This document shows positions 8,775 to 18,137 of a stretch of 64,000 bases of DNA, piece after piece. The notes below the pieces were generated by a model, which was given only the letters and a program-made list of their open reading frames with translations, made no database searches and was not told where the DNA came from. Origin of the DNA: Alphaproteobacteria bacterium (lineage in GTDB: Bacteria; Pseudomonadota; Alphaproteobacteria; Acetobacterales; Acetobacteraceae). The translations under genes were made by a program, and so were the position numbers. The DNA lies in contig JADZEB010000016.1 of assembly GCA_020850755.1 (NCBI GenBank), positions 307,453-371,452 on the forward strand, given 5' to 3'. Every line of letters starts with the position of its first letter. The stretch's first letter is position 1.

Positions 8775-11020
8775 CCGCCCTTCGCGCCTTCGCGCTCGCC
8801 GCCCTGATCCTGGCCGGGCAACTGCTCGGCGCAGGCTTTCCTGGGCTGGCCGCCGGAGCAGCGGCCCAGGAGCTTGTGCGCAACGGCGATTTCTCGCAGG
8901 GCGGCAATCCGCCCTCGGGTTGGGTGATCGATCCCGAGGCAGCGCCCAAGGGCAGCGTGCGCATTGTCGATGCCGGCGGCGGGCGGCGCGTGCTCGAGGT
9001 CGCGCCCAACAGTCGCAACACACCCTCGGCAAAGCCGCTCGGTGTCGGCCAGGCGATCCAGCTGGGCGGCATGGCAGGGCGCACCCTGCACCTCTCCGCA
9101 CGCATCGGGCTGCGTGGTCCCGCTACCGGCGCGGTGGTGGGTCTGCACGCGCTTCGCGCCAATGGCTCGCAGATCGGGTTCGTGCATCTGCGCCGTACGA
9201 ATCCCGGCGAGGGGCTGGCGCCCTTCGAGGGGCGGCTCGAGATCCCCGCCGGGCAGCCTGCCCAGACCCTGATCCTGATCGCGGTGGCCGAGGGTCTGGG
9301 CGGCGCGGCGCTGTTCGACAGCATCAGCGTCCGCACCACAGATGCGGGCGCACGTGCCGCTTCGCCCACCGCCGCCCCGCCCGCCAGCGCCGCCGGGCCT
9401 GACCCTGCCGGCGGTGCGCCCGCCGCTTCGGGTGCACGTGGCGCCAGCGCCCCGCGCATCGTGCGCGACACCTACACGGCCCGCGTCTCCGTCGATGCCA
9501 GCGCGCGTCTGCGCACCATCCCGCGCGATCTCTATGGCGTGAACATCGAGTGGTTCCGCAACGCCAACGGGCTGTGGGACGAACGCGGCAACCGGCTGGA
9601 GCCGAGGATCGTGCAGTTCACGCGCGATCTGCGCACCTCGCTGATCCGCTTCCCCGGCGGCTTCCTGTCCGACACCTATGACTGGCGCCAGGGCATCGGC
9701 CCGCGCGAGCGGAGGCCGGCCGTGCCAAGCCATCCCGGCACGCAGGAGCGGCACAAGAACAATTTCGGCACCGAGGAGTTGCAGGATTTCGCCGCCGCCG
9801 TGGGCGCCAACCTGCTGCTGACGGTGAATGCGGGCACCGGCACGCCGGAGCTTGCCGCCGAATGGGTACGCTACATGACCTCGGGTCCGGGCCGACGCGC
9901 AAACGGCCCGCGCGTGACCTGGTGGGAAGTCGGCAACGAACTCTACCACAAGGCTGATTTCTCCGGCCGCTCGCTTCCACCCGAAGCCTATGCCGACCGA
10001 TTCCTCGCCTATGCCCGCGCCATGCGCGCGGTGGATCCGGACATCCGCCTGGGCGCCATCGGGCTTGAGAACTACCCGAACTTCCCCTTCAACGACTATC
10101 CGCGCTGGAACGAGATCGTGCTTCGCCGCGCCGGGCAGGAGATGGATTTCTTCGCCGTCCACAATGCCTATGCGCCCGGCCCGCCCGGCAACCGCGAGGA
10201 CGGCCGCCAGCTCTACGAGGCGCTGCTTGCCGCACCACTGATGTTCGCCGAGAACATCCGCACCACGACCGAGCAGATCCGCCGCTTCGCCCCGGCCAAC
10301 CGGCAGCAACGCATCCGCCTGGCAATCACCGAATGGGGGGCGCTGTTCCACGTCACGCCGGAAAGCCCGTGGATCGACCATGTGAAGACGCTCGGTTCCG
10401 CCCTGTTCATCGCCGACACGATGCGCGTCTTCGTCGAAAGCGAACGAGTGGACATGGCCACCTTCTTCAAGCTGAACGAGCCCGGCTTCGTGGGGCTGAT
10501 GGCGGTGCGGCGCGGGCAATGGATCTCCAACGCGTCCTATCATGCGCTGAAGATCTACACCCACCATTTCGGCAGCCAGCTGGTGCGCAGCCAGGTCCAG
10601 GGACCGACCTATGACACGCGGCGCATCGGCGTGATCTCGGGGATGCGCGGCGTGCCTATGCTGAGCGCCGTCTCCAGCCTCTCGGACGATGGGCAGCGCC
10701 TGTATGTCGTGCTGATCAACAAGTCGCTCGACCGCGCGGCCGAGGTGGAACTGGACATCGCCGGGGCGTCGCCGGGCCAGGGCACCGCTTGGCTGCTGAC
10801 CGGCTCGGGGCCGGACGCGCATACAGGGGCCGAATTGCCGCAGATCCCCGGCCTGCGCTGGGCGCAGCAGGCCCAGGTCGCCCCTTGGAACCGGTTCCGC
10901 GAGAGCGGCCCGGATGATGTTTCATTTTCGGGCACGCCGCTTGCATCCGTCGGTCCGCGGATGCGGCACCGCGTGCCGCCGCACTCGCTTGTCAGCCTTG
11001 AACTCAGGCTGGCGCGTTAA
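8771..11020 (+). CDS. Secreted GH51-like glycoside hydrolase (alpha-L-arabinofuranosidase-related)
   Basis: A 749-aa exported protein: signal peptide at residues 1 to about 33 (ending GAAAQ), a carbohydrate-binding-like beta domain at about 34-185, an Ala/Pro/Gly-rich linker to about 230, then a TIM-barrel domain. The barrel has RFPGGFLSDTYDWRQGIGP and NNFGTEELQ, both typical of GH51. The likely acid/base is Glu390 in WWEVGNE and the likely nucleophile Glu521 in ITEWG. The C-terminal third looks like the GH51 beta-sandwich. Start ATG 8771 overlaps the flippase stop. In an EPS operon it may trim or release polymer; whether it acts on arabinofuranosides is not established. Confidence 0.78.
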   Translation: MTALRAFALAALILAGQLLGAGFPGLAAGAAAQELVRNGDFSQGGNPPSGWVIDPEAAPKGSVRIVDAGGGRRVLEVAPNSRNTPSAKPLGVGQAIQLGGMAGRTLHLSARIGLRGPATGAVVGLHALRANGSQIGFVHLRRTNPGEGLAPFEGRLEIPAGQPAQTLILIAVAEGLGGAALFDSISVRTTDAGARAASPTAAPPASAAGPDPAGGAPAASGARGASAPRIVRDTYTARVSVDASARLRTIPRDLYGVNIEWFRNANGLWDERGNRLEPRIVQFTRDLRTSLIRFPGGFLSDTYDWRQGIGPRERRPAVPSHPGTQERHKNNFGTEELQDFAAAVGANLLLTVNAGTGTPELAAEWVRYMTSGPGRRANGPRVTWWEVGNELYHKADFSGRSLPPEAYADRFLAYARAMRAVDPDIRLGAIGLENYPNFPFNDYPRWNEIVLRRAGQEMDFFAVHNAYAPGPPGNREDGRQLYEALLAAPLMFAENIRTTTEQIRRFAPANRQQRIRLAITEWGALFHVTPESPWIDHVKTLGSALFIADTMRVFVESERVDMATFFKLNEPGFVGLMAVRRGQWISNASYHALKIYTHHFGSQLVRSQVQGPTYDTRRIGVISGMRGVPMLSAVSSLSDDGQRLYVVLINKSLDRAAEVELDIAGASPGQGTAWLLTGSGPDAHTGAELPQIPGLRWAQQAQVAPWNRFRESGPDDVSFSGTPLASVGPRMRHRVPPHSLVSLELRLAR

Positions 11021-11047
11021 ACTGGAACCGCTAAGGGGGCGGCACGG

Positions 11048-11839
11048 ATGGCTACCTATTCGCTGCGGCTTGGCCCGTTCGGGGCGAGCCTTCTGTTGAA
11101 CCGTAATCGCCTGAGTTTCGGGCTCAACTTCGCTCGCAAGCCGGCCGCCAGCACGCCTCCCGCCCGGGCCGGTCGCTTCCTGCACAGGTTCACTCTGGGC
11201 GATGGCACCGAGACCGACGGCCCTCGCGATATGCGCCCGGCCCTCGCTGCCCTGCCGCTTCCGGAGGGAATGGCGGGGCGGCGTGCGATCGACCTCAATC
11301 CTGCGGACGGCTTCTGGAGCCAGGCGCTTGCCGCGCGTGGCGCGACCGTCGTCGCCGTGACCCCGATCTGGAGCCGTGCCGATGGCGAGGCGCCGGCAAC
11401 CCACGAGCCGCCGGATCGCTGGGATGATGCATTCGACCAGTCCGTGATCGGGCTTGCCTCGCAGGTGCGGCGCGAGCGGGTGGCAATCAAGGACCTCACG
11501 ACAGAGCGGTTCGGCCGTTTCGACCTTGCGATCTGCGCTGGCGGCCTCGGCCGCGCCCGCTGCCCGATCCGGCTCATGCAGCGCCTGCGCGAATTGACCG
11601 CGCCCGACGGCACCGCGTTCGTGGTGCAAAGCATCGCGCCCGACCTCGGGCGCTATCCGAGCCACCTTGTCGCCGAGTATCGCGGCCTGTCCGCGCCCGA
11701 GACATGGGTGTTCTGGCGCGACACGCTGGAGCGCATGGCCGCCGATGCCGGTTTCGACCATGTGTCGGTGGCACGCGAAATGCCCGATCCGGCTCCGCCC
11801 GAGCCTGGCCGCAAGCTCCTTCTCATGCGACTCGGCTAG
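11048..11839 (+). CDS. SAM-methyltransferase-like protein with degenerate motif I
   Basis: A 263-aa protein resembling class I methyltransferases of the CmoB-like type and weakly related to the next gene product. Strand 1 reads AIDLNPADGFWSQALAARGA where functional relatives have a glycine-rich loop, so SAM binding is uncertain. Later elements (FDLAICAGGLGRARCPI, then a C-terminal helix and strand pair) keep the fold order. It starts at ATG 11048, 27 nt after the glycosidase. It may act on the polymer or be a structural partner of the next methyltransferase. Function is not assigned with confidence. Confidence 0.6.
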   Translation: MATYSLRLGPFGASLLLNRNRLSFGLNFARKPAASTPPARAGRFLHRFTLGDGTETDGPRDMRPALAALPLPEGMAGRRAIDLNPADGFWSQALAARGATVVAVTPIWSRADGEAPATHEPPDRWDDAFDQSVIGLASQVRRERVAIKDLTTERFGRFDLAICAGGLGRARCPIRLMQRLRELTAPDGTAFVVQSIAPDLGRYPSHLVAEYRGLSAPETWVFWRDTLERMAADAGFDHVSVAREMPDPAPPEPGRKLLLMRLG

Positions 11840-11857
11840 CAGCAGGGAACCGACATC

Positions 11858-12772
11858 ATGAGCTTTCGACGCATTCGCCTGGCCGGCCTGGAAGGCATGG
11901 CATTCGCCAGCCGCGACGGGGCTGCGCTGGAGTTCGCCGCATCACTCGGCCCGCTGCGCCGCCTGCTTGCGCGGATGGCGACGAAGACCGGCCCAGGCTT
12001 CACCGAGGCGCAACCTGCCGCGGCTGCCGAGGCCACCGCGGGCGATGCCCTCGCAGCGCTCAAGCAACGGATCGGCGCGATCAACTGGTATCACACGATC
12101 GATCTCGGTAATGGCCTGCGCACACCCGGCGCCTTCGATCATGCCCCCGTTCTCGCCCGCTACAATCTGCCCGCCTCCTTCGCCGGGCAGCGCGTGCTCG
12201 ACTGCGCGACCTTCGACGGCTACTGGGCCTTCGAGTTCGAGCGTCGCGGGGCGCGCGAGGTGGTCGCACTCGACATCGAAAAGGTCGGGGACATCGATCT
12301 GCCGCCGCGCCGGCGGGCCGCCATGTCGGAGGCAGAGAAGAACCACAAGGTTGGTGCTGGCTTTGCACTGTGCAAGGAAGTGCTCGACTCCAAGGTGGAG
12401 CGCAAGGTCTGCAATCTCTACGACCTGTCGCCGGGCTATGCCGGCATGTTCGATGTCGTGCATCTTGGCGACGTACTGTTGCACCTTGCGGACCCGATCC
12501 TTGCGCTGCAGAACCTTCGCAGCGTGACGCAGGGCTATGCGCTGATCTCCGACTGCTTCTGGCCGGAACTTGATCGCTACCTGCCAGCCACCGTTGCAGA
12601 ATACTATGGCGGCGAAGGCGAGAATGCATGGTGGCGCCCGAGCGAAGCCGCCCTGTTCCGGATGGTCCATGATGCCGGCTTCCGCAAGATCGAGGTGCTG
12701 AGCCGCCTGACCTACTCCGAGCGCGGCTACCTCTCGAAGATGTACCACCTCGTGCTGAAGGCGACGCCGTAG
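11858..12772 (+). CDS. CmoB-like class I SAM-dependent methyltransferase
   Basis: The 304-aa protein has the layout of DUF1698/CmoB-type enzymes. INWYHTIDLGNGLRTPG precedes the SAM domain, and motif I is RVLDCATFDGYWAFEFERRGA (about residues 110-130). Strand 2 is VVALDIEKV and motif IV is FDVVHLGDVLLHLADP. In tRNA wobble-uridine modification such enzymes use carboxy-SAM, but in polysaccharide clusters homologues are presumed sugar or polymer methyltransferases, which is the better reading here. It sits 18 nt after the preceding methyltransferase-like gene. Confidence 0.75.
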   Translation: MSFRRIRLAGLEGMAFASRDGAALEFAASLGPLRRLLARMATKTGPGFTEAQPAAAAEATAGDALAALKQRIGAINWYHTIDLGNGLRTPGAFDHAPVLARYNLPASFAGQRVLDCATFDGYWAFEFERRGAREVVALDIEKVGDIDLPPRRRAAMSEAEKNHKVGAGFALCKEVLDSKVERKVCNLYDLSPGYAGMFDVVHLGDVLLHLADPILALQNLRSVTQGYALISDCFWPELDRYLPATVAEYYGGEGENAWWRPSEAALFRMVHDAGFRKIEVLSRLTYSERGYLSKMYHLVLKATP

Positions 12773-12811
12773 CGAGGCCACGGCCACAGGAGGGGCACGG
12801 GCGGGTCCAGC

Positions 12812-14377
12812 ATGCTGTTCAACTCCACCATCTTCATATTCGGCTTCCTGCCGGTGGTGTTGGCAGGCTTCCTTGCGCTCGGGCGGCATCCATCGCTGGC
12901 GCGCCTATGGCTGGGACTTGCCTCGATCGCCTTCTACGGCTGGTGGGAGATCAGCTACATTCTGCTGCTTGTGGGATCGATCGCCGGCAACTATGCGCTC
13001 GGCCTGGTGTTCATCCGCGATATCGCCACCGGCGCTAGGCGACAGCTCGTGCTCGGCTTCGGCATCGCCGGCAATCTCGCGCTCCTGGGCTACTTCAAGT
13101 ATGCCGGGTTCCTCGTCTCGATCGCCAACGACCTCGGCGGCGGGTTCGCGCTGCCTGATATCCTGCTTCCGGCCGGCATCTCCTTCTTCACCTTCCAGCA
13201 GATCGCCTATCTGGTGGATACGCATCGCCGCCTGGTGCGCGACCCGGACTTCGTGAACTACGTCCTGTTCGTCTCGTTCTTCCCGCAGCTCATCGCCGGC
13301 CCGATCGTGCACCACGCCGAGATGATGCCGCAGTTCGCCCGGCAGGAGACCTATCGGCCACGCGCCGACAATTTCGCCCTGGGAATCTCGATCTTCGTCC
13401 TCGGCCTGTTCAAGAAAGTCGTGCTTGGCGACGTGATGGCCAGCTATGCCGATCCCTTGTGGATCTCGGCGGCGAACGGCGCCGCGCCCGATGCGCTTGC
13501 CGCATGGCTCGCGCTGCTCGGCTTCACGGTGCAGGTCTATTTCGATTTCTCCGCCTATTCCGACATGGCCGTGGGCCTCGGGCGGATGTTCAACATCATC
13601 CTGCCCACCAACTTCACCACGCCCTACAAGGCGACCAGCTTCATAGACCTCTGGCGCGGCTGGCACATCACGCTGACGCGCTTCTTCCGCGACTATGTCT
13701 ATCTACAGATCGGCGGCAACCGGAAGAGCAAGTGGCGCCGGCTCCAGGCGATGATGGTCGTCATGCTGCTTTCGGGCGTGTGGCACGGCGCGGGCTGGAC
13801 CTACATCGTCTGGGGCGCGATGAACGGCGTGTTCCTGGTGGGAAACTATCTCTGGCGCGACCTGATGCGCGCCAGCCGCGGCGCGGCCTGGCAGGAGGCG
13901 CGCGCCTGGGCCCTCGTCTGCTGGGCCATGACCATGCTGGCCTGGGTCCTGACCCTCGTCTTCTTCCGCGCTGCCGATCTGGCAACGGCGTTCCGCGTCC
14001 TCGAGGGACTGGCCGGCCTGCATGGTCTTGCGCTCCCGGCGCAGTTGCATGGCTGGATCGCGCGCGCCGTCCCGGGCCTCGTCCATGCGCTGGCCCTTTC
14101 GCCCGAAAGCCCGTTGCCGACCTTCACCCTACTGTTCGGCTATCTCTGGCTCGGGCTCTTGTGGTTCGTGGTTCTGGCGCTTCCGACCGCCCTGCAGTGG
14201 TGCGAGGCCCATCGCCCGACGCTGGATTTCGCCAAGCAGTGGGTCGGCCCGACACTGATCCGCGCCGCGTGGAACCCGACCCCGGCGCACGCAATCGCGC
14301 TCGGCGCGCTGGGCTTCCTGTCGGTGCACGTGCTGCTCGGATCGGGCGCCGTCGCATTCGTGTATTTCGCTTTCTGA
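12812..14377 (+). CDS. MBOAT-family membrane O-acyltransferase (AlgI-like)
   Basis: Multi-pass inner-membrane protein of 521 aa that should move an acyl group, usually acetyl, across the membrane for transfer to the exopolysaccharide. It starts MLFNSTIFIFGFLPVV, the canonical AlgI/PatA-type N-terminus, and contains SFFTFQQIAYLVD, FPQLIAGPIVHHAEM and DFSAYSDMAVGLGRMF. The catalytic His325 lies in LSGVWHGAGW. An AGGAGGG-like site lies upstream. The next gene encodes the periplasmic SGNH-like partner usually paired with these enzymes. Confidence 0.92.
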   Translation: MLFNSTIFIFGFLPVVLAGFLALGRHPSLARLWLGLASIAFYGWWEISYILLLVGSIAGNYALGLVFIRDIATGARRQLVLGFGIAGNLALLGYFKYAGFLVSIANDLGGGFALPDILLPAGISFFTFQQIAYLVDTHRRLVRDPDFVNYVLFVSFFPQLIAGPIVHHAEMMPQFARQETYRPRADNFALGISIFVLGLFKKVVLGDVMASYADPLWISAANGAAPDALAAWLALLGFTVQVYFDFSAYSDMAVGLGRMFNIILPTNFTTPYKATSFIDLWRGWHITLTRFFRDYVYLQIGGNRKSKWRRLQAMMVVMLLSGVWHGAGWTYIVWGAMNGVFLVGNYLWRDLMRASRGAAWQEARAWALVCWAMTMLAWVLTLVFFRAADLATAFRVLEGLAGLHGLALPAQLHGWIARAVPGLVHALALSPESPLPTFTLLFGYLWLGLLWFVVLALPTALQWCEAHRPTLDFAKQWVGPTLIRAAWNPTPAHAIALGALGFLSVHVLLGSGAVAFVYFAF

Positions 14378-14386
14378 GGGGCGGCG

Positions 14387-15409
14387 ATGCGCGCAAGCCG
14401 CTACATCGCCCTGACCCTCGGCACGCTCGCTGCGCTGGGCGCCGCCTGGATGCTGGCGGTGGCATCGCTCCTGCCGCCCTCGGCCGAGGCGCGCTGGGTG
14501 CATGACATGATGCAGACCAAGCATCGCGCGGCCGCGGCGGCGGCCGGGCCGCGCATTCTCGTGGTTGGCGCGTCGGGGGCGCATTTCGGCGTCGACACCA
14601 ACATGATCGAGGCCGCCACCGGCCGGCCATCCATCAATCTGGGCGGGCATGGCGGCCTTGGACTTGCCTACCTGCTGCGCGAGGCCAGGGGCGCCGCGCG
14701 CTCCGGCGACACGATCATCCTGTCGATCGAATATGCCGTGCTGGATATCGATATCGCGCCGCCGAAGCTTCTACGCGAATACGTGCTGCATTTCGACCGC
14801 GGCTACCTTGCGCAGGCGCGCTGGCGCGACCTTCCCTACTTCTTCTTCTGGAGCACGCCAGAGGACCTGCTGCGCGCGGCGCTGATCGGCCCGCGACCGG
14901 ACGACAACCTTATCCTCGGGCGCTTCCGCCTGTCGGCGGAGAGCATCGATGCGCGCGGCAACGAGACGATCAATCGTGCCGATGCCTTGGACGCAACCTT
15001 GTTGAGCCGCGTGGCGATGGCCCCGCGCCTCGCCCCGGCCCGCCGCCCGCATCGCTCGGTTCGCGCGGCGCTGGCGGGCTTTGTCGCGTGGGCGCGCGTG
15101 GCAGGGGTCCGCGTGCTTGCAACATGGCCAAGCATGCTCGCCGACGAACGCTACCAGGAGCCCGCCTATCTGCGGTATTTCTCCGATCGGACCGCATTGT
15201 ATGCGGAACTCGGGGTTCCCGTGCTTGGCACACCGGAAGAGGCCATGCTGGCGTTGCCGCAAATGTTCGACACGATCTACCACCCCAACGACATCGGCCG
15301 AGCCGCCCGCACGCGGGCGCTGGTGCGTCGCCTGTGCGCCGAGGCATTGCCCTGCAACCCGCCCGGCGCGAACGACGAGGCAACCCGCAGCCAGGAGCCG
15401 CCGGCATGA
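14387..15409 (+). CDS. SGNH-hydrolase-like periplasmic protein paired with MBOAT
   Basis: A 340-aa protein with one N-terminal membrane anchor (about residues 7-29) and an exported domain. The motif RILVVGASGAHFGVD places a Ser at the expected nucleophile position, SINLGGHGGLG follows, and IYHPNDIGRAARTRAL carries the C-terminal His. This organisation matches AlgJ/AlgX-like acetyl-transfer partners of MBOAT proteins, although similarity to named families is only in pattern. It begins 9 nt after the acyltransferase stop and overlaps the next gene by 4 nt. The likely role is O-acetylation of the EPS in the periplasm. Confidence 0.72.
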   Translation: MRASRYIALTLGTLAALGAAWMLAVASLLPPSAEARWVHDMMQTKHRAAAAAAGPRILVVGASGAHFGVDTNMIEAATGRPSINLGGHGGLGLAYLLREARGAARSGDTIILSIEYAVLDIDIAPPKLLREYVLHFDRGYLAQARWRDLPYFFFWSTPEDLLRAALIGPRPDDNLILGRFRLSAESIDARGNETINRADALDATLLSRVAMAPRLAPARRPHRSVRAALAGFVAWARVAGVRVLATWPSMLADERYQEPAYLRYFSDRTALYAELGVPVLGTPEEAMLALPQMFDTIYHPNDIGRAARTRALVRRLCAEALPCNPPGANDEATRSQEPPA

Positions 15410-17064
15410 GTGCCGATGCCGGGCAAGGTGCCGGCCTGACCGCGCGCGCGGCATCGGGCGTTCTTGGCTTCGTGATCTATCTCGTGATCGCCCTTGCCGC
15501 CGTGCTGCTCGCAGACACGCTGGACGATCTCGGGTTGCGCAGCGTGATTCTGATCCTGGCCGGCATGGTGGCGATCATGCTGGCCATGGCAATGCCGAAC
15601 CGGGTTGCGGCGCTTCTGTTCCTGTGGGTGTTCGCGATCACCTACAACCGCCACATCTATTCGTTCGACGAGATACTCGGTGACCACGGGTCGCAGGGCC
15701 TCTATTGGCTGCCCTCAGACCCGATCCTTTTCCTTCTCGTCATCGCCCGCTTCTTCGAGCGCGGCATGTTCCGCAACCCGCATGAGCTGATCGCGCCGCC
15801 GGTCTGGCCGCTCTACGGACCATTGCTCGGCATCTGCGCCCTGTCGTCGATCTACGCGATCCGCCCCGAATGGGGCGCATTCGAGATGATCCGGCTGCTC
15901 AAGACCGGGCTGACGCTGATGCTGCTGCGCAAGCTGCTGCGGCCGACCGAATGGTGGACCATCGTCTCGGCGCTGGCGGTGATCGTGCTGGTGCAGGGCG
16001 CGTTCGGCATCCTGCAATCGGTTGCCGGCGGCGAAGGCGGCACGCTGGGCGCGTTCGGCCTTTCCGCAGAGAAGGCAGGCGGCGCACGCGGGGAGGTGGC
16101 CGGCCGCGCCCGCGGCACGCTCGGCCATCCCAACATCTTCGCCCCCTTCTTCCTGCAGATCGTGCCGCCCTTCGTCGCCATGGCCCTGATGGTGCGCAAC
16201 CGGATCGCCGCCCTGGCGATCGGCGGCATTGCCACCGCCGGCCTGCTCGCCCTGGTCGCATCGCGCTCGCGCATGCCCGTTGCCGTCATCGGGCTGGACA
16301 TATTCCTGATCCTGATCGCCGGCGTGGCGATCAAGCGCATCAGCATCAAACGCGCGGCCGCGATGGTGGTGCTTGGCACCACCATGATCTCTCTCGCCGC
16401 CCTGCCGATCGCCGACAAGATCTACGAGCGCCTGACCGGCGACTTCAAGGAGTCGGTCGAGTTCCGCCAGAAATACAACGTGGCGGCGATCGAGATGTGG
16501 ATGACATCCCCGATCCTTGGCATCGGCCTGAACAACTTCCAGGAGGAGCTGGGCCGCTACGAGCCGCTGATGAAGCAGATCAACCAGGAGATCGAAAGCA
16601 ATCTGCGCAAGCGGGCCAATCTTCGCACCTCGGCACCCGTGCACAATGTCTATCTGCTGATGCTCAGCGAGACTGGGCTGCTTGGCCTGTTCGCCTACCT
16701 CGTGTTCCTGCTCGGCACCATCGCGCGCGGCATATGGGCCGTGCGCCGCACTGATGGCGCCGTGCAGGCAGCCTGCCTCGGGCTCACGACCGGGCTTGTC
16801 GGGCACCTGTTCCAGCAGATGGTGGATTTCTCCTTGTGGTATGACGCATCGATGCTTGCCATGATTATCGCGCTTGCGATGTTCTCGACCGCGCCCTACG
16901 TCTCCGCGCGTCCGCCCTGGCTCGCGCGTTTCATCGACGGCAGGGAGACGCTGGGCAGCCTTTTCGTCCGCCCGAAGCTGCATCGGCCGGCTGCCAGCCC
17001 GGCGCCGCAGGGCGTCAGGCGCCCCTACCCACCAAGATCGGGCCTGCTGCGGGGGCGGCCATGA
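15406..17064 (+). CDS. O-antigen ligase/polymerase family membrane protein (Wzy/WaaL-like)
   Basis: A 552-aa protein with about 11-12 membrane segments and a large periplasmic loop containing GHPNIFAPFF. The conserved C-terminal part reads SPILGIGLNNF and VHNVYLLMLSETGLLGL, the typical Wzy_C pattern with the functional His. In this operon, with Wzx and Wzz homologues, polymerisation of repeat units (Wzy) is the likely role rather than lipid A ligation. Start ATG 15406 overlaps the previous stop; the frame is open further upstream but without the hydrophobic N-terminus. The last 60 residues are a basic, proline-rich tail. Confidence 0.85.
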   Translation: MSADAGQGAGLTARAASGVLGFVIYLVIALAAVLLADTLDDLGLRSVILILAGMVAIMLAMAMPNRVAALLFLWVFAITYNRHIYSFDEILGDHGSQGLYWLPSDPILFLLVIARFFERGMFRNPHELIAPPVWPLYGPLLGICALSSIYAIRPEWGAFEMIRLLKTGLTLMLLRKLLRPTEWWTIVSALAVIVLVQGAFGILQSVAGGEGGTLGAFGLSAEKAGGARGEVAGRARGTLGHPNIFAPFFLQIVPPFVAMALMVRNRIAALAIGGIATAGLLALVASRSRMPVAVIGLDIFLILIAGVAIKRISIKRAAAMVVLGTTMISLAALPIADKIYERLTGDFKESVEFRQKYNVAAIEMWMTSPILGIGLNNFQEELGRYEPLMKQINQEIESNLRKRANLRTSAPVHNVYLLMLSETGLLGLFAYLVFLLGTIARGIWAVRRTDGAVQAACLGLTTGLVGHLFQQMVDFSLWYDASMLAMIIALAMFSTAPYVSARPPWLARFIDGRETLGSLFVRPKLHRPAASPAPQGVRRPYPPRSGLLRGRP

Positions 17065-18137
17065 ACCGCAATGCCTCGCCCGGGATGGCGCCGCGCGTAT
17101 CGGTGGTCATACCGACCTTCAATCGTCGCGCGGATGTGCTTGCAACGCTTGAATCCGTCCTGGCGCTGGACCATCCGCAGGATGCTCTCGAGGTGCTCCT
17201 GATCGACAACAGCTCGACCGACGGCACCGATGAAGCCGTGGCCGAGCTGTCGGCGCGCACCGGCCGCGCGATCGTCTATCGCCGCAAGGAGCCGCAAGGG
17301 CCGGTGCCGGCGCGCAATCTCGGCGCGCGCATCGCCACGGGCGAGTGGCTCCTGTTCCTCGACAGCGACGTATCCATCGCGCCCGACTGGCTGCGCGTGG
17401 CCCTCGCCTATCTCGCCGCGCGACCAGACATCGCCGCGATCGCGGGCAAGGTGCTCTATGCGTCCCAGCCGCACCTGCTCAACTGCTATGGCGGCGCCCT
17501 GTCGCGGATCGGGCTCTGCTGGGACGAGATGGAGGGAGCACCCGCCGACGAGGCGCGCAGCCCGGCCGAGGTCCTTTGGATGAACTCCTCGGCGCAGATG
17601 GTGCGCCGCGACGCGTTCCTGGCCGTTGGCGGCCTGGACGAGACCTTCTTCTACGGATACGAGGAGCCGGATTTCGGCTGGCGCCTGACCCTTGCCGGAT
17701 GGAAAAGCGCCGTGATCCCCGAGGCCGGGGTGCTGCATCGCGTTGATGCCGCACCGGGCCGCGCCAATCCGACGATCGTCTTCCACTACTGCAAGAACCG
17801 GCTGCGGATGATGCTGAAGAACGCCGGCCCGATGCTGCTGTTGCAGATGCTTGCCGGCTATCTGCTCTACAGCGCCGCCGACCTTGTGACGCGGCCCGAT
17901 CGGAGCGCCAAGCTGCGCGCCCTGTGGTGGAACCTCACGCATCTTGGCGAGACGGTGCGCCTGCGCCGCCAGTCCCAGGCGCTGCGCAAGGTGCCCGACA
18001 GCGTAGTGGCGGCCTTGCTGGCGCCGCGCTGGTTCCCGCCGCGACCCCTCGCCGGCGCACGGCGGCGCGCCATCGACCGCAACGCTGCCAGCGCCCCACC
18101 CCGCACGCAGGAGATGCGCGATGACCGCGTCGCCTGA
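17061..18137 (+). CDS. Glycosyltransferase family 2
   Basis: Adds a sugar to the lipid-linked repeat at the cytoplasmic face. The 358-aa protein starts with the GT-A fold signature VSVVIPTFNRRADVLATLESVL. It has the nucleotide and metal site LLFLDSDVSI and the acceptor-region motif FFYGYEEPDFGWRL typical of rhamnosyltransferase-like GT2 enzymes. A hydrophobic patch near residues 255-275 may associate with the membrane. It overlaps the preceding gene by 4 nt and the next by 17 nt, an unusually long overlap for this operon. Donor and acceptor sugars are unknown. Confidence 0.88.
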   Translation: MNRNASPGMAPRVSVVIPTFNRRADVLATLESVLALDHPQDALEVLLIDNSSTDGTDEAVAELSARTGRAIVYRRKEPQGPVPARNLGARIATGEWLLFLDSDVSIAPDWLRVALAYLAARPDIAAIAGKVLYASQPHLLNCYGGALSRIGLCWDEMEGAPADEARSPAEVLWMNSSAQMVRRDAFLAVGGLDETFFYGYEEPDFGWRLTLAGWKSAVIPEAGVLHRVDAAPGRANPTIVFHYCKNRLRMMLKNAGPMLLLQMLAGYLLYSAADLVTRPDRSAKLRALWWNLTHLGETVRLRRQSQALRKVPDSVVAALLAPRWFPPRPLAGARRRAIDRNAASAPPRTQEMRDDRVA

